This document shows, piece after piece, positions 1-7,785 of a DNA stretch of 64,000 bases. The first letter of the stretch is position 1. Every line of letters starts with the position of its first letter. Both the position numbers and the translations under genes were made by a program. Under the pieces are notes generated by a model. It ran no database searches and was not told the origin of the DNA. It was given only the letters and a program-made list of their open reading frames with translations. This DNA is from Deltaproteobacteria bacterium (GTDB lineage Bacteria; Myxococcota; Myxococcia; Myxococcales; SZAS-1), in assembly GCA_018266075.1 (NCBI GenBank), contig JAFEBB010000021.1, positions 1-64,000 of the forward strand. Direction: 5' to 3'.

Positions 1-64
1 GAGCGCCGTGGAAGCCGCCTGCGGGAGCGCCGTGGAAGCCGCCTGCGGGAGCGCCATGGTAGCC
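1..64. repeat. 24-bp tandem repeat inside the Gly/His-rich gene
   Basis: A 24-bp unit beginning gagcgccgtggaagccgcct is repeated exactly at 1 and 25, with a diverged third copy from 49. It encodes an 8-residue Gly-Gly-Phe-His-Gly-Ala-Pro-Ala repeat on the minus strand. The array may continue beyond the left edge. Confidence 0.8.
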
Positions 65-799
65 GCCGGAGGCGCCGGCGCCGTGGTACGCGTTCATGGG
101 CATCCCGCCGCCGTGCGCCGGGGCCGCGCCGTGCGAGACGGGCGCCGCGCCGTGGTAGCCGCCGTTGTAGCCGCCGCGGTAGCCGTTGTTGCCGCGGTAA
201 CCGAATCCGCCGCCGTGCGCGCCGTGGTAGCCACCGCCGTGGGTGCCGTAGTAGCCGCCGTGGTACGCGTAGCCCGGGCGATAACCGCCCCAGTGGCCGC
301 CGTGGTAGCCGTAGCCCCACCCGGCGTACGAGTGCCAGTAGCCCCAGGGACGCGTCACGTACCAGGGGTTCGCGTACCAGGCGAAGTGGTTGTAGCCCCA
401 GTAGCCCCAGTACGGTTGCGGACCCCAGCCGAAGACCCAGGGCGCGATCACCCAGTTCCAGCCGAGGTCGGCGGCGTAGACGTACTCGTACGGATCACCG
501 GAGTCGGGCACGTAGGTGTACTGCTGGCCGTAGGGGATCCAGACCCAGCCGTATTGCGAGGTGTAGACCCACTGGCCCGAAGCCGGCGGCTGAGCCTGAG
601 CTGGCGCGGTCTCTTGGCCGGCGCCCTCAGGCGGTGCGGGGTTTCCCGGAGGAGGCGTCGGGGCCGCCGCGGGCGCCGCCTGCGCGGGCTGCGCGGGCGC
701 TTCGGATTCACCTTCGTCGTTCTCGTCCTGCGCCTGCGCGATGCCTGTCGTTGCCAGCAAGCCCGCCAACGCCAAACCCACTGAGATCGTGGTCTTCAT
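1..799 (-). CDS. Exported Gly/His/Tyr-rich repeat protein (3' end outside window)
   Basis: The frame is open from ATG at 799 to the left edge, so the C-terminus is missing. The N-terminus (MKTTISVGLALAGLLAT...) is a clear signal peptide. Residues about 25-70 are an Ala/Pro/Gln-rich linker. The middle is rich in Trp and Tyr (QWVYTSQYGWVWIPYGQQY), and from about residue 150 the protein turns into Gly-His-Tyr repeats of the GGYHGAHGG kind. At the window edge the repeat is an 8-residue GGFHGAPA unit. I infer a secreted or surface structural protein; no enzyme motif is visible. The gene at 29913-30632 has a similar composition. Function unknown. Confidence 0.75.
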   Translation of the reverse strand, partial: MKTTISVGLALAGLLATTGIAQAQDENDEGESEAPAQPAQAAPAAAPTPPPGNPAPPEGAGQETAPAQAQPPASGQWVYTSQYGWVWIPYGQQYTYVPDSGDPYEYVYAADLGWNWVIAPWVFGWGPQPYWGYWGYNHFAWYANPWYVTRPWGYWHSYAGWGYGYHGGHWGGYRPGYAYHGGYYGTHGGGYHGAHGGGFGYRGNNGYRGGYNGGYHGAAPVSHGAAPAHGGGMPMNAYHGAGASGGYHGAPAGGFHGAPAGGFHGA

Positions 800-996
800 G
801 AGACCTCCACTGCCTATATGCACGATAGACGGCGCAGCCGGGCGTCGCATTCATTTGAGCTCGGCCGCGCAGCCGAGCGCCCGCCTGGCCGCCAGGTGCC
901 CGAGAAGGTCCGGAATTCAAGGCCTTGGGCGCTGGGTCCTCCGCGGGGCGATCGTGCACGCCCTAAGAATGACGACGGCAGATCGCCCAAGCTGCG

Positions 997-1350
997 TCAC
1001 CAGAAGCGGACCTGCACCGCCGCGTAGGGGGCGATGGCCCGATCGCTCGGCAGCTCGGGTCGCTCGCGTGGCGCCCAGGACTGCGCCACCGACACCCGCT
1101 GGACCCTCAACGTCCGCGGCCTCGGCGAACGCCACACCGCGCGAGCGAAGTGCGCGGCCGGCGGCGCGCATTGCAGGGCCACGTCGCCGTCGAGCGGCGC
1201 GCCCAGCTCCGGACACGGCGTCGGCTGAGCGATCTCGCCGTCGAGGTGCAACCGCTCCTCGAGCGCCCGTCGCTGGGGCGAGACCTGCGGACCGGAGAGA
1301 TTCACCTGCGGCGCGGCCGCGAGGGCCAAGGCGAGGGGTAGAGCGAGCAT
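997..1350 (-). CDS. Small exported hypothetical protein (117 aa)
   Basis: The chosen start is ATG at 1350 because AAAGGAG lies 6-7 bases upstream; the frame is open further but the extra part lacks these signals. The product begins MLALPLALALAAAPQVNLSG, a short signal peptide. It has two cysteines that could form a disulfide (around PCPELG and LQCAPP) and ends in VQVRFW. I do not recognise a family. It stands alone between the Gly/His-rich gene (same strand, 197 bases away) and the divergent TauE/SafE gene. Confidence 0.55.
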   Translation of the reverse strand: MLALPLALALAAAPQVNLSGPQVSPQRRALEERLHLDGEIAQPTPCPELGAPLDGDVALQCAPPAAHFARAVWRSPRPRTLRVQRVSVAQSWAPRERPELPSDRAIAPYAAVQVRFW

Positions 1351-1512
1351 GGCGCGCTCCTTTCGAGACACCCTGACCATAACGCCGCCGATCTCGCGCG
1401 GGATCACGCAGCGCGGCGAAGTGTCCACTCGCGTGGTCCAAAATGATCCACCGGACCGCCTCGGGCAAAACGATCCAGGCGAGCTGCTCCGGCTCGGCTA
1501 GATTGCGCCGCC

Positions 1513-2388
1513 GTGGAGCTCGCGGCGTTCACCGTGGTGATGCTCGGCCTGGCGGGCTTCTTCGCCGGTGGCCTGGGCGCGCTGGTGGGTATTGGCGGCG
1601 GCGTGGTGCTCGTGCCCGTGCTGGTGCTCGGCTTCGGCGCGGACATCCGCCTCGCGGTCGCGACGTCGCTGGTCTCCGTGGTCGCCACGTCGACCGCAGC
1701 GGGCAGCGTGTACGTGGGCAAGGGCCTGGCGAACATGCGCCTGGGCATGACCTTGGAGATCTTCACCACCCTCGGCGGGATCACCGGCGGCCTCCTGGCC
1801 GCGCACGTGCCGCCGAGCGTCCTCGCCGGGCTGTTCGCGGCGATGATGCTCCTCACCTCCGGGCTCATGCTCCGCGGCCGCGACGAGCGCCGTGCGAGCG
1901 CGCCCCAAGCCACGCCGGCCAAGGACATCTCCAACGGCCACGAAGAGGTGGGAACGCTCGCCGGCAGCTACCGCGACGAGCACCTCGGCGAGGTCATCCA
2001 CTACCGCGCGGTGCGCGTGGGGCTCGGCGGCGCAGTGTCGTTCGTGGCGGGCATCGTCTCCGGGATGCTCGGCGTGGGCGGGGGCTTCATCAAGGTGCCG
2101 GCGATGCACCTGGGCATGCGCGTGCCCATCAAGGTGGCGGCGGCGACGTCGAACTTCATGATCGGCGTGACCGCGGTCTCCAGCCTCTTCGTCTACTTCT
2201 CGCGCGGCATGGTGCAGCCGTACGTCGCCGCGCCCGTGGCGCTGGGCGTGACCGCAGGCGCGCTCGCGGGGACGGGCCTCGCCAAGCGCGTTTCGTCGCG
2301 ACGGCTGCAGCAGGTGCTGAGCGGGGTGCTGGTGCTGGTGGCCGTGCAGATGCTGCTCAAGGCGCTGGGGGTGCAGCTTGGCCGTTGA
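1513..2388 (+). CDS. TauE/SafE family (DUF81) membrane transporter
   Basis: A 291-residue multi-pass inner-membrane protein of the sulfite exporter TauE/SafE family, which moves sulfur-containing or other small organic anions; the substrate here cannot be told. The two typical half-repeats are visible: an N-terminal Gly-rich segment (GLGALVGIGGGVVLVPVLVL) and a second one near residue 185 (GMLGVGGGFIKVPA). A hydrophilic loop of about 40 residues (115-160) separates the halves. The start is GTG. The DUF1634 gene overlaps the 3' end, so the two are probably translated together. Confidence 0.85.
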   Translation: MELAAFTVVMLGLAGFFAGGLGALVGIGGGVVLVPVLVLGFGADIRLAVATSLVSVVATSTAAGSVYVGKGLANMRLGMTLEIFTTLGGITGGLLAAHVPPSVLAGLFAAMMLLTSGLMLRGRDERRASAPQATPAKDISNGHEEVGTLAGSYRDEHLGEVIHYRAVRVGLGGAVSFVAGIVSGMLGVGGGFIKVPAMHLGMRVPIKVAAATSNFMIGVTAVSSLFVYFSRGMVQPYVAAPVALGVTAGALAGTGLAKRVSSRRLQQVLSGVLVLVAVQMLLKALGVQLGR

Positions 2389-2731
2389 GCAACCTCGCGA
2401 AGCCCCGCGCCGCGACAGCCTGGACGTGCAGCGCCTGCTGCAGTCCGGCCTCGTGCTCGCGTGCCTGTTGATGCTCGCGGGGCTCGGGGCGCAGCTCGCG
2501 AGCGGCGGTCGGCGCTCGCAGCCGGTGCGCCTCGACGACATCTTCCACGCGCCGCTCGGACTCGGCGAGCGCTTGATGGCACTCGGCGTGCTCGTGCTCG
2601 CGATGACGCCCGCGCTCCGCGTGCTGATGCTGGTGGTGCTCTGGGCCCGCGAGCGCGACTCGAAGTACGTCGGCGTGGCGCTCACCGTGGTGGCCACGCT
2701 GGGTCTGGCGCTGGCGCTCGGCGGCGGCTGA
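2378..2731 (+). CDS. DUF1634 membrane protein
   Basis: A 117-residue protein with about three hydrophobic segments (residues 24-42, 63-85, 98-115) in the DUF1634 arrangement, including the VLMLVVLWARERD stretch. DUF1634 genes commonly sit directly after TauE/SafE genes, as here, which suggests a partner subunit. The frame begins with TTG at 2378 and overlaps the TauE gene by 11 bases, consistent with coupled translation. No ATG or GTG fits better near the N-terminus. The exact role is unknown. Confidence 0.7.
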   Translation: MAVEQPREAPRRDSLDVQRLLQSGLVLACLLMLAGLGAQLASGGRRSQPVRLDDIFHAPLGLGERLMALGVLVLAMTPALRVLMLVVLWARERDSKYVGVALTVVATLGLALALGGG

Positions 2732-2830
2732 CGAATCGAACACGCGTGTGACAGCGCGTTTTCGGTTTTCTCCTTCACGAAACTGCGCGCCACAAACCCG
2801 GACAATGCGGGGCTGCCTTGGAGGCCGCGC

Positions 2831-4483
2831 ATGATCCGGGCCCTGACGTCGATCGCGCTCCTGTTGCCGCTGCTGCCCGCGCGCGCGCTCGCGGCCGACG
2901 CGTGGAGCAAGCCGAGCTTCGGCGCGCCCTTCGGCATCAACGCGCACGACGAGCTCTGGAACGGGCCCAACGACGAGAGCCAGGAGGTCGCGGATCTGGG
3001 CCTGGACTGGGTCCGCGTGGATTTTGGCTGGGACATGATCGAGCCAGCGCAAGGCCAGTTCGACTGGACCGTGACCGACGGCGTGGTGGCCACCGCGAAC
3101 GCGCTCGGCGTGAACGTGTACGCCACGCTGAGCTCCACGCCGCAGTGGGCCACCGACGGCGTCGCGCAGTCCGGTGTGCCGCGCGATCCGAACGACTGGG
3201 ACGCCTTCGTGTACGCGGTGGTGTCGCGCTACGCGGGCTCCATCAAGTACTGGGGCATGTGGAACGAGCCGAACGTGACCCAGTTCTGGAGCGGCACGCG
3301 GCAGCAGTACATCCAGACCATCGTGATGGTGGGCCACGACGCCGCCAAGCGCGCCGACCCGGGCTGCTTCATCGTCGGGCCCGAGCTCGCGCACCTCAAG
3401 AGCGCCGACTGGAGCGGCTGGCTGAACGACACGCTCACCCAAGCTGGACAGGACATCGACGTCATCAGCCAGCACGACTACAACGGCGACGCCTCGAGCA
3501 TGCTCAACGATCTCGACGGGCCGCAGTGGCCGTGGGACCCGCCGAACGTGCACGACGTGATCGCCGGCGCGAACGCGAGCGACAAGCCGTTCTGGCTCAC
3601 GGAGTGCGGGCTGACGTCGAACGGCTCGAACAGCGAGTCCACGCAGGATGCGTACTACCAGGGCGCCCTCGCGGGCATGCTCTCGCGGCCGTGGTGGAAC
3701 AAGGTCTTCTTCTACGAGCTCGAGGACGCGCCCAACACCCCCGACGCGTGGGGCGTCGCGCGCGGCGACCACAGCCACAAGCCGTCGTTCGCGAGCTACC
3801 AGGCGTTCATCGCCTCGCACCAACCGGTGCCCGGCGCGCCCGCGCTCATCACCGGCGTCACGGGCGAGCCGATCTCGTTCGATGGCAGCGCCTCGAGCGA
3901 GGCCGCGGGCACCATTGCCAGCTACAGCTGGGACTTCGACGAGTCGGACGGCGTGGGCGTCGACGCCACCGGCGCGACCGTCTCGTGGACGTACGCGAGC
4001 GCGGGCAGCTACACGGCCGTCTTCACCGTCACCGATTCGTACGGCTATTCGGTCTTCGAGCGCATCGACGTCGAGGTCAGCGATCCGTCGACGAGCAGCA
4101 CCACGACGAGCACCGGCACCAGCACGACATCGGCTTCATCGACGACCTCCACTTCGTCCTCGACGACGTCGACCGCCACGAGCACGACGGGCACGACCAG
4201 CACCTCGACCACCACATCGACGTCGACTTCGACCAGCTCCGCCACGGGCACGACCGGCATGTCGACGACGACCGCCACGGCAACAGCGTCTTCGAGTGCG
4301 ACCGCCTCGAGCGGAACGTCGGGCACGACGGGCGGAAGTGTGGCCGCGGCATCGACGAGCGGCAGCACCGGCACGACATCGCCGGAGATGCACGGCGGCT
4401 GCACCTCCGCGGGCGCCGGCGAGCTCTTCGCGTTGTTCGGCTTGTCGGCGCTGCTCGTACGCCGGCGTCCTACTCGGGCTTGA
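2831..4483 (+). CDS. Secreted clan GH-A glycoside hydrolase with PKD domain and MYXO-CTERM-like tail
   Basis: A 550-residue exported enzyme. The order is: signal peptide (1-21), TIM-barrel hydrolase (about 25-330), PKD-like beta domain (about 336-418), Ser/Thr-rich linker (about 419-515) and a C-terminal Gly-Cys, hydrophobic helix and Arg tail. The acid/base is probably Glu146 in WNEPN and the nucleophile Glu258 in WLTECG, the usual clan GH-A spacing; the barrel resembles GH39/GH5-like enzymes. The tail suggests MYXO-CTERM sorting to the cell surface. The substrate cannot be read from sequence. The last 14 bases overlap the convergent DUF192 gene. Confidence 0.8.
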   Translation: MIRALTSIALLLPLLPARALAADAWSKPSFGAPFGINAHDELWNGPNDESQEVADLGLDWVRVDFGWDMIEPAQGQFDWTVTDGVVATANALGVNVYATLSSTPQWATDGVAQSGVPRDPNDWDAFVYAVVSRYAGSIKYWGMWNEPNVTQFWSGTRQQYIQTIVMVGHDAAKRADPGCFIVGPELAHLKSADWSGWLNDTLTQAGQDIDVISQHDYNGDASSMLNDLDGPQWPWDPPNVHDVIAGANASDKPFWLTECGLTSNGSNSESTQDAYYQGALAGMLSRPWWNKVFFYELEDAPNTPDAWGVARGDHSHKPSFASYQAFIASHQPVPGAPALITGVTGEPISFDGSASSEAAGTIASYSWDFDESDGVGVDATGATVSWTYASAGSYTAVFTVTDSYGYSVFERIDVEVSDPSTSSTTTSTGTSTTSASSTTSTSSSTTSTATSTTGTTSTSTTTSTSTSTSSATGTTGMSTTTATATASSSATASSGTSGTTGGSVAAASTSGSTGTTSPEMHGGCTSAGAGELFALFGLSALLVRRRPTRA

Positions 4484-4967
4484 AGTTCGCGGCCTCGCCG
4501 AGCACCAGCTTCGCGCCTGGACCGATGCCGTGATCCGCGCACCAGCCGCCCGCGACCTCGAGCACGTACTTGCTCGGGCCGTCGACGGTGCGGCCGGTGA
4601 GCGTCATGGGCTCGGCGCGGGCCACGCAGCCCATCACCCGGCCGTCGTCGGCGGCGAAGATCATGTCCAGCGGGATGAGCGTGTTCTTCATCCAGAAGGT
4701 GTGCGGCGCGGGCTTGGCGAAGACGAAGAGCATGCCGGCGTCATCGGCGAGCTCCTTGCGGAACATCAAGCCGCGCTCGCGCGAGGCGTCGTCCAACGCG
4801 AGCTCGACGGTGAGCCCGAACGCGCGGCCGTCCTTCGCTTCCACGTTCATCTGCGCGTGGGGCACGGCGCCGCCCGCGTCCGGCGTAGTCGCGGGCTTGG
4901 CCGCGTCGCCGTTCATGCGCGGGCAGGCCACCATCACGAAGAGCAGGAATCCCGAGAGCCGCTTCAT
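4470..4967 (-). CDS. DUF192 lipoprotein
   Basis: A 165-residue protein. The start ATG at 4967 gives a lipoprotein signal (MKRLSGFLLFVMVAC), so it is probably membrane-anchored in the periplasm. Residues about 55-160 are a DUF192 domain with the hallmark segments RGLMFRKEL, MLFVF, FWMKNTLIPLDMIF and YVLEV. The family's biochemical role is unsettled. Its 3' end overlaps the convergent hydrolase by 14 bases. The next upstream minus-strand gene stops 23 bases before this start, so the two may share a transcript. Confidence 0.85.
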   Translation of the reverse strand: MKRLSGFLLFVMVACPRMNGDAAKPATTPDAGGAVPHAQMNVEAKDGRAFGLTVELALDDASRERGLMFRKELADDAGMLFVFAKPAPHTFWMKNTLIPLDMIFAADDGRVMGCVARAEPMTLTGRTVDGPSKYVLEVAGGWCADHGIGPGAKLVLGEAANFKPE

Positions 4968-4990
4968 GGCGGCTGAACATAGCCCAACCT

Positions 4991-6187
4991 TCAGCTCGCG
5001 GAGTCCTTCATCGGCACGGGCGCCGCGGCGGGCTCGCTGCTCGCGATGGGCGCAATGGGCGACGGCACCGGCGTCGACGTCACGATCGCGGCCTTGAGCG
5101 CGTCGTCGATGGCCTGGGCCTCGCCGTCCATCTCGCGGCCCAGCGCCGACAGGTTCTCGGACAGGTGCGAGAGCTCCGTTGCGAGCAGGTGGGCGTCGGT
5201 GCAGCGCAACGCGAGCAGCGCGAAGCGGGTGCGCTCGAGGATCGCCAGGTCCGCGTGCAGCCGCGCCAGCACGCGCTCGCGGCCCGCGCGAATGCGGCTG
5301 ATCTGGGCTTGCTCCTCGGTGAGCGCGCGCTCGGCGGCCTGGAGCTGGCGCTTGGCGGTGGCGTCGGTCGACTTCTCGATGAGGACGCGCACTTCCGCGA
5401 GCCGCTTGTCCACGTCGCTCTCGGCGCGCTCGCCCAGCTCCAGATCCACCGCGTGCCAGCGCCGCGCGACATCCAGCGTCCGGGTGGTGACCTCGACCAG
5501 CGAGCGGCCCACGTGCTGCCGCGCCGCGCTCTGCGGACTGCGCGCCAGGGCCTCGCGGCACCGACGATAGAGGTCCACGGCCTGGCTCGAGAGCCGCGCC
5601 AGCTCGCCGGTCAGCTCGCCCGCGATCTCGTCGTACGCGGACTCGACCGGATCAGTGCCTGCCTGCACGTGCAGCGCCGCACCCGAGAGCCCGAAGAAGA
5701 AGCCCGCCAGCGCGCCGCGCGCCGCGAACGCGAGCGGCACCGGGATGCCGTCGAAGAAGCCGTGCGAGGCAAACACGGCCACCGTCTCCGTGCCCACGAG
5801 GATCGCGCCCGCACCCGCGAGCGCCACCAGCGCCACGCGCGTGAGCGTGATGCGGCGGCCTTCGCCTTCGCCCGAGAGGTAGCGCGCGAGCGAGATGCCC
5901 GAGCCCGCCAGCGCGCCCGCGGCCGCCAGGTAGAACGTCGGGTAGCTGTTGGTGAGCGCCACCAGCGCGCCCGCGAGCAACCCGAGCACCGCCAGGATGA
6001 CGAAGGTCCGGCGGTTCCCGAGCCCCGCGAGCGCGCCGGCCAGCACCAGGGCCAGGGTCGCGGGCGTGGCCACTCCGGCGGTCAGCGCGACCAGTCCGGC
6101 GAGGAGTCCACCCGCCGCGGCGCCCAGCGTGCCGCGAAGCAGGGTGCGCTCGAAGAGTTCAGGCGAGGCGAAGGCGACGGCGGCCAT
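4991..6187 (-). CDS. Membrane protein with C-terminal coiled coil
   Basis: A 398-residue protein. The first about 190 residues contain six or seven hydrophobic Ala/Gly-rich helices. Residues about 195-355 are charged, helical and probably coiled-coil (RLAEVRVLIEKS, ERALTEEQAQISRIRAG). The C-terminus is Pro/Ala-rich. I do not recognise a family. It lies 16 bases downstream of the vWA gene on the same strand, so the two are probably an operon and may form one membrane-associated complex. The ATG at 6187 is the natural start. Confidence 0.7.
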   Translation of the reverse strand: MAAVAFASPELFERTLLRGTLGAAAGGLLAGLVALTAGVATPATLALVLAGALAGLGNRRTFVILAVLGLLAGALVALTNSYPTFYLAAAGALAGSGISLARYLSGEGEGRRITLTRVALVALAGAGAILVGTETVAVFASHGFFDGIPVPLAFAARGALAGFFFGLSGAALHVQAGTDPVESAYDEIAGELTGELARLSSQAVDLYRRCREALARSPQSAARQHVGRSLVEVTTRTLDVARRWHAVDLELGERAESDVDKRLAEVRVLIEKSTDATAKRQLQAAERALTEEQAQISRIRAGRERVLARLHADLAILERTRFALLALRCTDAHLLATELSHLSENLSALGREMDGEAQAIDDALKAAIVTSTPVPSPIAPIASSEPAAAPVPMKDSAS

Positions 6188-6203
6188 GGCGCGGCTCCAG
6201 GGG

Positions 6204-7625
6204 CTAGCGGGAGTAGTCGTACGCTTCCTGCTTCATCTTCTTGGCTTCCACCTTGCCGGCCTCGCTCGAGGGCGCCGCGGGCAGCGTGGTCGGGGCCGGC
6301 GCGATGCGGTCCAGGTCGGCGCCGAGCGACGGATCCTGCGCCACCTCGTTCATCTGCATGGCCTCGCCGCGACCCTTGGCCAGCTCGCGCTGCGCCGCCG
6401 CCACATCGCCGCTCGAGTAGAGCGTGGCCGCCCTGCGCGATACCGACGCCGCGTGCACGCGCGCCACCTGCGCATACGTCGCCTTGTCGCGGCTCAGCGA
6501 GGCCTGCTCGGCGTTGGGGACGATGTTCGCGCTCGCGGCGAACGCGGTCTGCACCGGGTTCTTGCCGTGAATCAGGTCCACGTAGTCGAGCTTGGTGTCC
6601 ACGAGCTTCTCGCCGCCGAGCGCGTTGGCCGGCACCGAGAGCTGCACCACCACCTTGCGGTGCTCGCCCGCGGCGAAGTCGGGCAGGTGGATGGTCACCG
6701 TGCCGTTCGCGTTGTCGTACGCGTAGCCGTACACCTCGGTGGCCACCACGCCCGGCGCCAGCTTCAGCGTCAGCGAAGGCCCGGCCGCGACGGCGGTCGC
6801 CATCTGCTTGAGCTCGGTGTCGAAGATGGGGCCCAGCTCGCCGCCGGTCTGCAGGAAGCGGTAGTTGCCGCCGCCCTCGTCGGCGAGCTGCTGCATGGTG
6901 TCCTCGTCGAAGTCGGTGCCCACGCCGAAGGCCGACACGGTCACCCGGTGGCTGAGCGCGCCGCGCGAGATGGCCGCCAGCCCGGGCCGCGAGGTGATGC
7001 CCTCGTTGGCCTCGCCGTCGGAGATGAGGAGCACGTGGTTCACCGCGTAGCCCTCCAGGTGTGCCTCCACCTGGCGCAGGCCGGCCTCGAGGCCGCCGGA
7101 GAGGTTGGTGCCGCCCATGTCGTAGATGCGGTCGATGTCGCGGTGCATGGTGCCCTTCGCCTCGGGCGTGCACGCCGTCGAGGGGAAGAGCAGGGTGACG
7201 TTGCTGCCGAAGGTCACGAACGCGAGGCGATCCTTCTCGTTGAGCCGGTCGACGAGCGCGTGCGCGGCGCGGCGGGCGCTCTCGAGCTTCTCGCCGGCCA
7301 TCGAGCCGGAGCGGTCCAGCACCACCGCGACGTTCATGGGCGCGCGCTGACCTTCCACGTCGACGCCGGTGAGGTCGATCTTCAAGTACTCGTCGCGATT
7401 TCCGCCGAGGGCGAGGTCGGGATCGCTGAGCTTCCAGCTCATGATGAGCGAGCCGGAGCTGCTCACGGGCTCGGGAATGGGCGGCGTGGGCGGCGTGGGC
7501 TGGACGATCGTGACCGGCGTGGGGACCGGCGTCGGGACCGAGACAGGGCTGGCCCGGCGACCCAGGACCAGAGCGCTCAAGGCGAGCGCGCCAGCGACCG
7601 AAAAGATGAGCGCAATCCGCTTCAT
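6204..7625 (-). CDS. Membrane-anchored von Willebrand factor A domain protein
   Basis: A 473-residue protein with an N-terminal hydrophobic anchor (MKRIALIFSVAGALALSALV) and a Pro-rich linker. The vWA domain (about 96-280) has an intact MIDAS motif DRSGS at 104-108, the later Thr in GGTNLSGG and the ISDGEAN segment. A beta-rich domain follows (about 290-390), then a helical tail. vWA domains bind metal and protein partners. The arrangement resembles bacterial vWA proteins that pair with a membrane protein, and the downstream gene 16 bases away fits that role. No chaperone ATPase is adjacent. Confidence 0.8.
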   Translation of the reverse strand: MKRIALIFSVAGALALSALVLGRRASPVSVPTPVPTPVTIVQPTPPTPPIPEPVSSSGSLIMSWKLSDPDLALGGNRDEYLKIDLTGVDVEGQRAPMNVAVVLDRSGSMAGEKLESARRAAHALVDRLNEKDRLAFVTFGSNVTLLFPSTACTPEAKGTMHRDIDRIYDMGGTNLSGGLEAGLRQVEAHLEGYAVNHVLLISDGEANEGITSRPGLAAISRGALSHRVTVSAFGVGTDFDEDTMQQLADEGGGNYRFLQTGGELGPIFDTELKQMATAVAAGPSLTLKLAPGVVATEVYGYAYDNANGTVTIHLPDFAAGEHRKVVVQLSVPANALGGEKLVDTKLDYVDLIHGKNPVQTAFAASANIVPNAEQASLSRDKATYAQVARVHAASVSRRAATLYSSGDVAAAQRELAKGRGEAMQMNEVAQDPSLGADLDRIAPAPTTLPAAPSSEAGKVEAKKMKQEAYDYSR

Positions 7626-7785
7626 GTCCGCACCTCGCGTGGCGCGTTCGTGCGCCCCAGGACCCTGAAACGAACGGGCCGTCGAAAGGATCTAGGGCTT
7701 GGACCGCCCCGCTTGCCCGGCGGTTCCGGACTTGATTTCGGCCAATGGACGACTGGCCTAAGATCAGGGCGTCTGGAGGCTTTCC

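Noticed and set aside
8-784. Plus-strand 258-residue Val/Ala/Arg-rich frame
   Set aside because: It is the shadow of the Gly/His-rich minus-strand gene, which has a signal peptide; the plus-strand frame has no plausible composition.
4081-4380. CRISPR-like or microsatellite array in the TCG/ACG-rich region
   Set aside because: There is no fixed repeat length or spacer; it is codon repetition for Ser and Thr.
4045-4542. Minus-strand Val/Glu-rich frame under the Ser/Thr linker
   Set aside because: It is the reverse reading of ACG/AGC repeat codons of the secreted hydrolase linker.
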